A DNA stretch of 59,923 nt from Methylomonas rosea (lineage in GTDB: Bacteria; Pseudomonadota; Gammaproteobacteria; Methylococcales; Methylomonadaceae). The stretch is taken from the NCBI RefSeq assembly GCF_024505055.1, contig NZ_JANIBL010000027.1, forward strand, positions 1-59,923, written 5' to 3'. Shown here piece after piece: positions 7,591 through 15,953 of this stretch. Both the position numbers and the translations under genes were made by a program. Under the pieces are notes generated by a model, which saw only the letters and a program-made list of their open reading frames with translations, had not been told where the DNA came from and ran no database searches. How positions within the stretch are numbered: the stretch's first letter is position 1; each line of letters begins with the position of its first letter.

Positions 7591-8087
7591 TGGAGGCCAC
7601 AAGGATGATCAAAAGGCTAAAACAGTATGAATTGGCTGTTGAATTGATTCAGCGCCAAGCCAGAATTGCAGTCATTCTCAGGGAAACCGCTATTCCTAAG
7701 GACTTGATAAAAGCAACGTACAAAGAATTGCTTGGGCGCCCTGGCAATCCCGGTCCGATCAAGGAGTCGATTCGTGGATTGACACACAACAGACGGCGTT
7801 ACAAGGAAGCCACACTCTTCGCCAAGATATTTCGATCAATTGAAACCGAAAATCTGCAGGGTGGCATCGATAACGTCATCCAGGCATTCGACTTCTTTAA
7901 AATCTCCTTGCCCACTGGCGACCTAGATTTCACCACGGCGTGGTTGGTGGCGCGAGATTTGAGGAATAAGCAGTTGCTGATGTTTTCATGCCATCAGTGC
8001 AGTTCACCGGTGTTGATAATAGTAGGCAGTGAAAAATCATTAGAGCGGTGTTGTGTATGTAAAACCAGTTTGAAAACGAGCCTGTAG
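7590..8087 (+). CDS. FlhC-like master activator (SetC/AcaC type)
   Basis: This protein is FlhC-like over its whole length of 160-165 aa. An N-terminal helix QYELAVELIQRQARIAVILRET and the segment LIKATYKELLGRPGNPG match the FlhC pattern (LIKLYKELRG.PPPKG). Near the C-terminus two pairs of cysteines (CHQC and CVCK-type) form the FlhC zinc site. It would form a heterohexamer with the FlhD-like partner and act as a class II-type activator of the element's transfer genes. The ORF can start at ATG 7590, which overlaps the flhD-like stop (TAATG), or at ATG 7605, which has GGAGG eight bases upstream and is probably used. Identity with chromosomal FlhC is unlikely given the plasmid-like neighbourhood. 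Confidence 0.75.
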   Translation: MEATRMIKRLKQYELAVELIQRQARIAVILRETAIPKDLIKATYKELLGRPGNPGPIKESIRGLTHNRRRYKEATLFAKIFRSIETENLQGGIDNVIQAFDFFKISLPTGDLDFTTAWLVARDLRNKQLLMFSCHQCSSPVLIIVGSEKSLERCCVCKTSLKTSL

Positions 8088-8197
8088 GAAATACCGTCTG
8101 TCCATCAAGTGTTATAGAAATTTAGCGCTTGGTGGGCAAAAGGCGAGAGGGTCGCCCATATCAAAAAGTAAACTATGGAAATATTAAGGCGAGTCAA

Positions 8198-8431
8198 ATG
8201 ACGATAAAAGACACGCTTCAAAAGATCCTAATTGCACTCGAAGGCAAAGCAAAAGGTGATAGGCTTTGGGATATAGAGGATATTGCCTACTTCTTTGGGG
8301 TTGGTAAGTCAAAAGCGCATGAGATTAAATCTCATCCAAGATTTCCAAGGCCGGTAAAACCTTATCCCGGAAGTCACCCTAAATATTTACCTGAAGAGGT
8401 TAAAGATTTTGCTAGAAAGCAAAGAGGATAA
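8198..8431 (+). CDS. Small helix-turn-helix protein, AlpA/excisionase-like
   Basis: From ATG 8198 (AAGGCGAG upstream) the protein has 77 residues. The middle part, LWDIEDIAYFFGVGKSKAHE, followed by HPRFPRPVKPYPGSHPKYLPEEVKDF, has the layout of AlpA/MerR-like winged-helix excisionases and prophage regulators: an HTH, then a basic wing and a short helix. An upstream in-frame start at 8129 gives 23 extra, poorly coding residues and is less likely. It lies at the extreme right of the element, 62 bases from the tRNA-Leu 3' end that serves as integration site, and is AT-richer than the flanks. Directionality factor or att-region regulator is the best guess. Confidence 0.55.
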   Translation: MTIKDTLQKILIALEGKAKGDRLWDIEDIAYFFGVGKSKAHEIKSHPRFPRPVKPYPGSHPKYLPEEVKDFARKQRG

Positions 8432-8500
8432 GTACTTCGTTACATCAAAATTACATCATCAATATCGTAAGCAATTGATTTTACTGATATTAATGGTGCC
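8432..8500. other. Probable attachment site end of the left element
   Basis: The element's last gene stops at 8431 and the tRNA-Leu 3' end begins at 8494, both facing each other. Tyrosine-recombinase elements typically use the 3' end of a tRNA gene. The matching repeat of the tRNA end would lie left of the window, so the exact att core cannot be delimited. Confidence 0.4.
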
Positions 8501-8580
8501 GAGGAGAGGACTTGAACCTCCACAGGGTTACCCCTACTAGCACCTGAAGCTAGCGCGTCTACCAATTTCACCACCTCGGC
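8494..8580 (-). tRNA. leuT-like: tRNA-Leu (anticodon CAG)
   Basis: The minus strand gives an 87-nt class II tRNA starting GCCGAGGTGG and ending GGCACCA, with an encoded CCA. The anticodon stem is CTAGC/GCTAG around the loop TTCAGGT, giving CAG, which reads Leu CTG codons. A variable arm of leucine type and the T arm GGTTCAAGTCC are present. The gene has a perfect consensus promoter upstream and its 3' end borders the integrated element. Confidence 0.95.
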
Positions 8581-8608
8581 ATTACCTGCTTGAGCAAGCA
8601 ATTTGGCC

Positions 8609-8637
8609 ATTATAAGTAAATAGTCGGGTTGTGTCAA
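8609..8637 (-). promoter_or_regulatory. Consensus sigma-70 promoter for tRNA-Leu
   Basis: On the minus strand TTGACA (8637-8632) and TATAAT (8614-8609) are both perfect and 17 bases apart. They lie about 30 bases upstream of the tRNA 5' end, as expected for a strong stable-RNA promoter. Confidence 0.9.
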
Positions 8638-8786
8638 CTTTAAGTTTTATCCAGAATTGCCTCAAATTAAAAGTAACTCAAGACCTCGGTAAAGGAGGGG
8701 CGTAGCCTCACTTTGAATGTAACCGCACGCTATTGGATTACACCAATGGGAAAACACGAACGCAGGGTCTACTTACAAGCCCTCCT

Positions 8787-9170
8787 AAGGCTGTCGAAAA
8801 GTGATCGAGCGGCGAAATAAACGATCCTGAACGAGTTTACGGGGTTGGCGGTTACGCCCGCAAGTACGCGATTCGTTTACTGAATCGAAAAATAAAGCCA
8901 TCCACTTCACCCACAAAGCGCTGGCCCCTAATCGGAAATACCCAGCCAAGTTGCTGCTAGAGCCCTTGAAACGCATTTGGTTCACCAGCGATGCAAAACG
9001 TCAGAAAAAATAACGGGATGGCGCCAAGTTCATCAAAAAAATACCACTCGCTGCAAACCCCTTGTCAACGGGTGATCGATCATCCAGACATCCTGGATGC
9101 AACCAAACACACGCTTCGAGAATATCATGCCGAACTCTATCCATTTGCTATCAAGGTGGCGATTGTGTAA
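8787..9170 (+). pseudogene. Decayed DDE transposase remnant
   Basis: Three frames together spell pieces of a transposase: an N-terminal piece with RLSKSDRAAK and ILNEFT, then GGYARKYAIRLLNRK, then AKLLLEPLKRIWFTSDAKRQ, and a C-terminal piece TPCQRVIDHPDILDATKHTL ending FAIKVAIV. I recall this arrangement (LNEFCALTGYHRKHAIRLL near the start and PYQRLLDSP..ALNPF at the end) from large integrase-core transposases. At least two frameshifts, a stop codon and a large central deletion have removed the catalytic core. No terminal repeats are recognisable. The rest of 8581-9368 holds the tRNA promoter and nothing else that I can identify. Confidence 0.5.
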
Positions 9171-9368
9171 CCATTGAAACTCATTTTTTCAGGCATTCAG
9201 TTTACTTCTAATCTGAGGAGACGACTTTAACCCTTCGGTTACTTTTTTCTATGGGGCAGTAAGTAAGGATGACAGGTTGATGATTTGTTCCGTGGTTCTA
9301 AAGCAAGGGCGTAAAGTGAAAGATCGATTCAACCCTTGAATACGATTTAGATCGGTGCACCGTTTTGT

Positions 9369-9767
9369 CTAATTCACAATAGACGTCTCTATTTCTCTTG
9401 CTACATAGTCGTTATCGCTGTAACTACCGAATTGACTCAAGGCGTTAATCCGAAAAACATTTACTGTTTTGTCAGCCTCGGAATATGTCTGGCTGCTACA
9501 GTTTATTTTCACCGAAAATCCGTCAAGGCCGGTAAAAACCATCGCGGTTTGGGTGTTTAGGTCAGTGCAACTGCCGCCGTTGGCAATCCGGGCAATCGAC
9601 CATTCGATGCCGGCGCGCGCGGCCTGATAGGCTCTAGCGCCTTGCAGTGCGTTGATGGAGGTACTAATTTGGTGGGCGCTTAGCCTAACCATATATGCAC
9701 CCAACAGACCCAGCACTACAAGTACAAAAGTTGCCATCACAATTGAGAATCCGCCTTGTCGGTTCAC
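9369..9767 (-). CDS. mshP: MSHA biogenesis protein MshP
   Basis: A 132-residue prepilin-like protein with the N-terminus RQGGFSIVMATFVLVVLGLLG, a class III-like signal in which the hydrophobic helix follows the short leader, then AARAGIEWSIARIANG, the usual MshP segment. MshP is a minor MSHA component related to the PilX/GspK group. The start is GTG 9767, overlapping the mshO stop as GTGA. It is the last gene of the mshA-C-D-O-P transcript. The chain is about the usual length and has two pairs of cysteines for disulfides. Confidence 0.85.
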   Translation of the reverse strand: MNRQGGFSIVMATFVLVVLGLLGAYMVRLSAHQISTSINALQGARAYQAARAGIEWSIARIANGGSCTDLNTQTAMVFTGLDGFSVKINCSSQTYSEADKTVNVFRINALSQFGSYSDNDYVAREIETSIVN

Positions 9768-10555
9768 GGCGCGTTATCTACATGGATTTGTCTAATCAAT
9801 CGGGTCGACTCTCCGGCGCTGTCCGTCAAGGTGATGGTCAGTGTAACTATTCCGGAGTGCGACGCTGTCGCCGAACTATAGGCAAAATCGCAGCTACTGA
9901 CATTGTTGGCTTGTAGTTGTCCGCTTGCACCAGTCGGCGGATTAACTTGTGTGGCAGTGATGTTGTAGCCGCTGTAGCGCAATAAAGTGCCCGCAAGCAG
10001 ATCGCAACGATAGCTCAGCGGGGTATCGACGATAAAAAACCGTTGTGCCGGCGATTGCAGCGGAAATTGCTTGGCAGTTCCTAGAATCAACTCGGTCGTT
10101 GTGGACGTGTTGTCTAAGGTGGCGCGATTACTGCCGGCATACGCATCGCTAGTGCCGCTGCCGAGGTTGTAAATAACCAGTTCTCCCGCCGGCGTATTTT
10201 CCAAACTGCCCATGACATCGAAGCGATTGTCGCTTGTCGTAAAGTCCAGAACGTCGCCGCTGCCGTCCGCTGCCAATTTTGCTCGATAACGGCCGCCTTC
10301 GCTGATATGCAAAAGCTCTAGTGTTGTACCGCCGCCGGCTATGCGGATGCTGTTGGGCAGGGCGCGGCGAATGTCGCGTTGCATCAGCCGAAGCGCCGAT
10401 TCAGCGTTATCGACTAGTGTGGTGCGGCGCTCCAGATCGAGATAGCTTTTCACCGGCAGGGTAATAATGTCGGTCGTCATTGCCGCCAGAATGCCGATAA
10501 TGACCAGCACTGTAATTAACTCGATTAGGGTAAAGCCTAGATTAGCGCGGCGCAT
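9764..10555 (-). CDS. mshO: MSHA minor prepilin MshO
   Basis: From ATG 10555 the protein starts MRRANLGFTLIELITVLVII, a type IV prepilin leader cut before Phe by the prepilin peptidase with Glu at +5. The globular part of about 240 residues contains SALRLMQRDIRRALPNSIR, typical of PulJ/MshO minor pilins. The track start at 10612 would add an unlikely leader. The ATG lies two bases after the mshD stop, so the genes are translated together. MshO is thought to sit in the initiating minor-pilin complex of the MSHA pilus. Confidence 0.88.
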   Translation of the reverse strand: MRRANLGFTLIELITVLVIIGILAAMTTDIITLPVKSYLDLERRTTLVDNAESALRLMQRDIRRALPNSIRIAGGGTTLELLHISEGGRYRAKLAADGSGDVLDFTTSDNRFDVMGSLENTPAGELVIYNLGSGTSDAYAGSNRATLDNTSTTTELILGTAKQFPLQSPAQRFFIVDTPLSYRCDLLAGTLLRYSGYNITATQVNPPTGASGQLQANNVSSCDFAYSSATASHSGIVTLTITLTDSAGESTRLIRQIHVDNAP

Positions 10556-10556
10556 A

Positions 10557-11024
10557 TCAGTACTCGGTTCGATAACCCACCAAACGCAAATCGCTAACGC
10601 CTGGACCATCAACGGTAACGGTTATTTGTTTGGCATTTACGCCGTCGGTTAACGCAGTGGCGGCCGATACCGAGACTGTGACGTTATATTGCGATAAGCC
10701 GGCAACTGCATTGCCTTGTTGATCATGCACACCAACGTCGCCCAGGCCGTTATAGTCATCGACATCGTCGTAGTCGGCTCTGGCACTAGTGCTTCCACCG
10801 CTGTAGGCTTGGAGTAAAATTTCCTCCAGATAGGATTCCGCTATCGCGATGGCTTGATGCTGTAGCACCGGGTTCGCGCTGTGGCTAACGGTTAGATTAA
10901 TCACCGATAACACGCCTAGCAGTCCGATACTGATTATCAGCATCGATAGAATCAACTCTATCAGCGTAACGCCGATTTGCCGTTGATAATGGATTTTCGC
11001 ATATGGTTTAAGATGAGCTGTCAT
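10557..11024 (-). CDS. mshD: MSHA minor prepilin MshD
   Basis: Starting at ATG 11024, the leader is followed by the mature N-terminus GVTLIELILSMLIISIGLLG with Glu5 and then HQAIAIAESYLEEILLQAY, the MshD/PulI-type motif. The start codon lies inside the end of mshC (17-base overlap). The product has about 155 residues. It belongs to the minor-pilin group with mshC and mshO, which likely primes pilus assembly. Confidence 0.87.
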   Translation of the reverse strand: MTAHLKPYAKIHYQRQIGVTLIELILSMLIISIGLLGVLSVINLTVSHSANPVLQHQAIAIAESYLEEILLQAYSGGSTSARADYDDVDDYNGLGDVGVHDQQGNAVAGLSQYNVTVSVSAATALTDGVNAKQITVTVDGPGVSDLRLVGYRTEY

Positions 11025-11499
11025 ACACAAAGCCGGTGTCTTTAACCACGCTGATTTGTTTGCCGTTACTACCGACACTGATTTGCTGGTCGGCGGATGC
11101 GTCGCCTTTGGCCGTGAAATAAAAGGTCGTGTCGATCAAATTAATACCGGTCTGACTGCCCTGATAAGTCGATTCTCCTGAGCCAGGTCTAGCCACCGTT
11201 AGATCGAAATCGGTGGCGACGTTTGAGGCGCACTTGCTGCGATCCGTCGCAGATGGACGGCGCAATTCGAATTGATTGGCGCTGATTTGCACTTGAACAT
11301 TGCAGCCGGTCGTCACCGCCAACTTTTGGGCGTAGCGAATGGCATTGATGGTATCGTCGAAGAAGGTTCGTTCCTGATAAACCGACAGATCGAAAAACTT
11401 GGGTAATGCCGTTGCCGACAAAATACCGAGAATGACGATGGTCATTGCCAGCTCAAGCAATGTAAAACCGGCCGAGCGGCGGTCCGAAATACTCAGCAT
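11008..11499 (-). CDS. mshC: MSHA minor prepilin MshC
   Basis: The protein has 163 residues. A short leader DRRSA-G precedes FTLLELAMTIVILGILSATA, the GspH-type prepilin helix with Glu5. The body has the ALPKFFDL segment shared with MshA, and TTGCNVQVQISANQFEL, usual in MshC; two cysteines could form a disulfide loop. It lies between the major pilin gene mshA and mshD. Confidence 0.87.
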   Translation of the reverse strand: MLSISDRRSAGFTLLELAMTIVILGILSATALPKFFDLSVYQERTFFDDTINAIRYAQKLAVTTGCNVQVQISANQFELRRPSATDRSKCASNVATDFDLTVARPGSGESTYQGSQTGINLIDTTFYFTAKGDASADQQISVGSNGKQISVVKDTGFVYDSSS

Positions 11500-11619
11500 C
11501 TCAGTCTAAGACAGGCTATGGTCAAAAGCTGGCACCGCACATGCTCAATAGCCCTTTATGATCGACATGGCGGACCAAGGTCTTCGTTTAGATGCGTGTT
11601 TAGGGCAGCTTTATTTCCA

Positions 11620-12075
11620 TTACGAACAGTTACTATTAACGATGCTGGCTGTTGCGGGGACCGATGCGCTGGTAGCCGCTGTGTATGTGATCTCGCAAGT
11701 GGCGGCAGTCGTTACGCCTGATGAGAAACCGATCTTCGTGCCGGCAGTGGTGAACGAAAGATCGCCGGTCAAGCGGATGGCCGAGCCGATACCGGCAGCG
11801 GTTGCCGCCGGGTAGCCATACACCAAATCCACGGTATTGCCTTCCAGCGTTATGGTTTGGCCCGACGCGGCGGTTTTGCTTTCGAGCAGGGCTTGGGCGT
11901 GCGCAATGGTTATCGCGGAGTTAACCGCGCCAAACGCACCTTCCAGCGCCGCCGCCCGGGCATCGGCGGACATGTTGGAAAACTTAGGTAAAGCGGTGGC
12001 CGCTAAAATACCTAAAATCACGATGACCATGATTAGTTCTATTAATGTGAATCCTTGCTGTCGATATGATTTCAT
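11620..12075 (-). CDS. mshA: MSHA major pilin MshA
   Basis: A type IV prepilin of 151 residues: leader MKSYRQQG, then FTLIELIMVIVILGILAATA with Glu5 and ALPKFSNMSADARAAALEGA, the MshA signature. Two cysteines near the C-terminus (CEITY and the final NSNCS) match the disulfide loop of the major pilin. It would polymerise into the mannose-sensitive haemagglutinin-type pilus used for surface attachment. A gap of 168 bases upstream suggests its own promoter, separate from the assembly genes. The gene heads a transcript with mshC, D, O and P. Confidence 0.92.
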   Translation of the reverse strand: MKSYRQQGFTLIELIMVIVILGILAATALPKFSNMSADARAAALEGAFGAVNSAITIAHAQALLESKTAASGQTITLEGNTVDLVYGYPAATAAGIGSAIRLTGDLSFTTAGTKIGFSSGVTTAATCEITYTAATSASVPATASIVNSNCS

Positions 12076-12243
12076 TGTTTTTTCCGAAAATTAAGGCGTA
12101 AACGAATATTCTGTTAAAAGTAAGGTATATGAATTGCTAGCTATTGTAGAGTATGACCTAGTCTATACTGGGGTTTAATTTTGGTTAACCATTGAGAAAA
12201 TGCAACGCTTGAGTTTTCAGGGTATTTTTCACTTACTATTGAT

Positions 12244-12462
12244 ATGAGTATTCGGACATTCATCTTTTGCGACATCTGCAACCCCCAAGGCTTGCGTTCA
12301 ATAGAGTTTCGGCGGGCGCCGCGCAGTGACGAGCGAGTCGGTAGGCGCCTCAGCGACGGTAGGGCCTGGTTCGAAGGTGAGTTATTCTTGGCCGTTAATT
12401 CAGGCTGGTTATGTACCGAGGACGGTCGGCATATTTGTCCTATATGTCAAGGCCATAGCTGA
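12244..12462 (+). CDS. Small Cys-rich protein, possible zinc ribbon, upstream of mshQ
   Basis: This 72-residue protein has FCDICNPQG near the N-terminus and WLCTEDGRHICPICQGH at the C-terminus, that is two C-x2-C pairs that could bind zinc like a rubredoxin-type knuckle. The middle RRAPRSDERVGRRLSDGRAW is basic. It ends two bases before the mshQ start and is probably co-transcribed with it. I do not recognise the family. Regular codon use and the preserved cysteines suggest a real gene. Confidence 0.6.
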   Translation: MSIRTFIFCDICNPQGLRSIEFRRAPRSDERVGRRLSDGRAWFEGELFLAVNSGWLCTEDGRHICPICQGHS

Positions 12463-12464
12463 TA

Positions 12465-15400
12465 ATGAGTCGGGTGTTTGGCTGTTGGGCGCAACTCCTG
12501 GCGCTCGCGCTGTTAGCAGTTTTCAGCGTTCAATCCTCAGCTGAAACATTATATCTGAATGGTTCTGGAACTGGAGCGGGCGTGCCGGTGAGTAATTTTA
12601 AAATTAACGCTCCGACTCAGACCACTTTACCAAATTTCGATCCCGATAGAGATTCTTCCGCTGGTCGCTTTATCCAGAAAGGTGGTAGCGGGTTTACTGA
12701 AACAGACGCATCCCGATATCAGACTTGGCTTGTTGCTGCGGGTGGACGCATCATAATTGGTAATGTGACATTCATATTTTGGAGTGCTATGAAAGACTTC
12801 AGAAACAGTGAAAGAGATGGTGGCGTGTCCGCTTTTCTGGCACATTGCGACAGCACGGGTGCTAGCTGTATCCAAATAGCCTCGTCCGCAATTAATCGTA
12901 GTCCTTGGGCCACGACTGGTAGCTGGGTTCAGAAAACGGCTACTTTCACGATACCTTCAAGCTTTACAATACCTGCCGGGCGCTATTTAGCGCTTAAGCT
13001 TATCGTCAACAACACCAGTGACGACGATATGTGGTTTGCGTATGACACTACCAGCTACCCAAGTCGCCTTGAAGGACTGGTGCCTGTGGTTACCGGTATC
13101 GACAGGGTGTCTGCAAGCCCCACTACGGCTGGAAGCAATGTGTCTTGGAGCGTTACGTTCGACAAGGGTGTCACAGGTGTTGATACCACTGACTTTTCTC
13201 TGGTGCCGAGCGGAGGGGTGACTGGCGCCTCGATAAGTTCTGTGATCGGTAGCGGCACTAGCTGGACCGTGACAGCCAATACCGGTTTGGGCTCAGGGTC
13301 CTTAGGGTTGAATTTGGTCGATAACGATACGATTAAGGATTCCACCAATACTGTGTTGGGCGGTAGCGGTAGTGGCAATGGCAACTTCACTGGCCAGGTT
13401 TACACGGTGCCTTCGACGTTGCTACCCCAGTTGGATTTTTATATGGACGAAGCGTCCTGGAACGGTACTGCCAACGAAGTGATTGACAGTGGGAGCGGCT
13501 ATCACGGTACGGCCGCAACGTTGGCGGGCAGCAAACCCAGCACTGCCAACACCCTACCAGCGCGCGCCGGTAGTCCGGGAACCTGCGGCTACGGGGTCTT
13601 CAACCGCACCAATAAAAACTATGTTGCGTTGTCATCCAGTTTCCCCAACTTGGGAGCGACGGGCGACGCTTTCACTATTGCCGCCTGGATCAAAACCACC
13701 AACAACACCTCGCCGAACCAGCGGATTTTTATCGACGACGAAAATAACAGTGGTGGTTACGGCTTTAGCCTCGCCGACGGCGGAACAGGTAAGGTGCGCT
13801 TCTTTACTAGGGGGACGCCTTCAGCGTTGAGTTTGGACACGGCAAACGTGATAGCTAATAACACCTGGTATTTCGTCGCGGCGGTGGCCGACGTGCCCAA
13901 TAAAATTAAACGGATTTACGTATTCAATACCGCCGGAACTTTATTGGCCAATGTCAGCATGACGTGGACCGAAACCAGTTTCGGTTCGGATAGCGGCATT
14001 GCATCTATCGGTGGTGAAACCAATGCGGCCGGGGAGAATAACAATAACTTTGGTTTTGCCGGCAATATCGACGAGCTTAGGATTTTTCAAAATGCCTTAT
14101 CTCAAACAGATATCCAAACTCTTATGTCGCGCACCCGCTCTTGCACTGTTGTTTCGCCGGTGTTGCTCAATCCCGTTGATTTCAATTGCGTCGAAGCCGG
14201 GCAATCGGAATTGACTGGGCATATCTACGGCAAACTGGCTGGTACCCCGTTTGCTTTAGACGTAGTTGCCCTTAAAGACGGGAATAGCGACGGTATCGCC
14301 GAAGGAGCGCTCACTACCTATGCTTCCGATGTGACGCGTAACGTGACAGTGGAACTTGTCGATGGCTCCGGGAGCACGGCCTGCCGTTATAGGAGCGCGC
14401 TAAGTCCGGCTATTAGCCAGACTCTGTCGTTTACCAAGGCATCGCAACCCAGTGAGCAAGGCCGAAAAAGCAGCGCGGGCTTTACGGTTGCCAAAGCTTA
14501 CGCCAATTTACGTTGCCGGGTGACCGACGCTACCAATTCTCCGTCCGTAGTGGGTTGCTCGGCTGACAGCTTCTCGGTGAGGCCGGCCGCGTTTAACGTC
14601 TCCGCGAGCGCCGACGGCAGTTCGGCGATTAAAACCGGTACCAGTTTTACGATGACGGCCGCCAGCGGAGTAGTCGGATATGACGGCTCGCCAAAGCTGG
14701 ATCCCAGTAAATTGAACGCGCACAGTGGGGCGGTTCGCAGTGGAACCTTGACCGGCACTTTCGACTACGCGGATCATGCGACGGGAACGGCAAGAGGTAC
14801 TGATTTTATTTATTCCGAAGTGGGCTATTTCAATTTATCGGCGCAAGGCGTTTACGACGACAACTTCACCGAGGTCGATGCGGTAAACAATGATTGCGCC
14901 AACAGTTTTGCTAATACCGTGGTCGGCGGAAAATTCGGCTGCAAATTCGGTAATACGGCTACCACCAGTAATTTCGGTCGCTTTATCCCGGACCATTTTG
15001 ACGTGACCCTAAACACGCCGCTATTCGCCCCAGCCTGCGGCAGCTTTAGTTACGTCGGCCAACCCATCAAGTATACGACTAACCCGGTAGCAACTATCAG
15101 CGCCAAGAATGCCGATGACGTAACTACCCAAAACTACACCGGCAGTTATTGGAAAATCAGCCCTAGTCACGCTACTTATGGCATAACGCCCAGCTACAGC
15201 GAAGCCGGCAACGCCTTGACGGTGTTAAACAGCAGTTCACCGGTCGCGACCGATACCGGCAACGGCAGCGGCACGTTGACATTTGCGGATACTAGCAGCA
15301 ATATTCTTGGTGTTACTCGCGGCAATCCATTGGCACCGTTTAACGCTGAAATCGCGATGAGTTTTAGCTTGCAGGATACCGACGCGGTGCAGGTGGCTCA

Positions 15401-15953
15401 CATCAACGGTGTGGCGGGCAATAATCCGGTGAAATTCGGGGCGGCGAGTGCCGGAAACGGCATTGCTTTCTCTGGCGGCAACAAAACCCAGCGCTGGGGA
15501 CGTTTGACGCTAAGCAATGCCCACGGTTCGGAACTGACAGCCTTACCCATGCCCTTGTTCAGCGAGTATTTCAATGGTACTGCTTTCGTCACCAACACCG
15601 CTGACAATTGCACGAACCTGAGTCTAAGTAGCCAGATCAAGCTCAGCAATGCAGCTACCTCAAACGGCGCCTTAAAAGCCGGAAATACGGCTATGACCAT
15701 ACTGCCGTCGGGTACATCGTCTGCGACTTTGGCGAATACGCCACTGCTAGCCGGTATAGCGGGCCTGAGTTTCAGTGCGCCGGGCGCCGGCAATACCGGT
15801 TATATCGATGTCAGTGCAGACCTAAGCAGTCTGCCATGGCTGTTATTCGATTGGGATCACGACGGTGGACACGATGACGCGCCAACGGCCAAGGCAACAT
15901 TTGGTATCTACAAAGGCAACAGCCGGCAGATTTATCTGCGGGAAGTATACTAG
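12465..15953 (+). CDS. mshQ: MSHA-associated adhesin-like protein MshQ (LamG + DUF6701)
   Basis: An exported 1162-residue protein. A signal peptide (LLALALLAVFSVQSSAETLY) is followed by a beta-rich N-terminal region, an Ig-like block near residues 200-310 (TGIDRVSASPTTAGSNVSWS), a LamG/concanavalin-type lectin domain near residues 315-560 (FTIAAWIKTT, ending FAGNIDELRIFQNAL), and a large C-terminal DUF6701 region starting LNPVDFNCVEAG and ending YKGNSRQIYLREVY. This layout is that of MshQ, a probable pilus-associated adhesin. It is encoded on the opposite strand to all other msh genes and its end overlaps mshG by four bases. Confidence 0.87.
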   Translation: MSRVFGCWAQLLALALLAVFSVQSSAETLYLNGSGTGAGVPVSNFKINAPTQTTLPNFDPDRDSSAGRFIQKGGSGFTETDASRYQTWLVAAGGRIIIGNVTFIFWSAMKDFRNSERDGGVSAFLAHCDSTGASCIQIASSAINRSPWATTGSWVQKTATFTIPSSFTIPAGRYLALKLIVNNTSDDDMWFAYDTTSYPSRLEGLVPVVTGIDRVSASPTTAGSNVSWSVTFDKGVTGVDTTDFSLVPSGGVTGASISSVIGSGTSWTVTANTGLGSGSLGLNLVDNDTIKDSTNTVLGGSGSGNGNFTGQVYTVPSTLLPQLDFYMDEASWNGTANEVIDSGSGYHGTAATLAGSKPSTANTLPARAGSPGTCGYGVFNRTNKNYVALSSSFPNLGATGDAFTIAAWIKTTNNTSPNQRIFIDDENNSGGYGFSLADGGTGKVRFFTRGTPSALSLDTANVIANNTWYFVAAVADVPNKIKRIYVFNTAGTLLANVSMTWTETSFGSDSGIASIGGETNAAGENNNNFGFAGNIDELRIFQNALSQTDIQTLMSRTRSCTVVSPVLLNPVDFNCVEAGQSELTGHIYGKLAGTPFALDVVALKDGNSDGIAEGALTTYASDVTRNVTVELVDGSGSTACRYRSALSPAISQTLSFTKASQPSEQGRKSSAGFTVAKAYANLRCRVTDATNSPSVVGCSADSFSVRPAAFNVSASADGSSAIKTGTSFTMTAASGVVGYDGSPKLDPSKLNAHSGAVRSGTLTGTFDYADHATGTARGTDFIYSEVGYFNLSAQGVYDDNFTEVDAVNNDCANSFANTVVGGKFGCKFGNTATTSNFGRFIPDHFDVTLNTPLFAPACGSFSYVGQPIKYTTNPVATISAKNADDVTTQNYTGSYWKISPSHATYGITPSYSEAGNALTVLNSSSPVATDTGNGSGTLTFADTSSNILGVTRGNPLAPFNAEIAMSFSLQDTDAVQVAHINGVAGNNPVKFGAASAGNGIAFSGGNKTQRWGRLTLSNAHGSELTALPMPLFSEYFNGTAFVTNTADNCTNLSLSSQIKLSNAATSNGALKAGNTAMTILPSGTSSATLANTPLLAGIAGLSFSAPGAGNTGYIDVSADLSSLPWLLFDWDHDGGHDDAPTAKATFGIYKGNSRQIYLREVY

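Noticed and set aside
8785..8985. 66-codon minus-strand frame
   Set aside because: The plus strand in three frames gives transposase words, so this is the shadow of a pseudogene.
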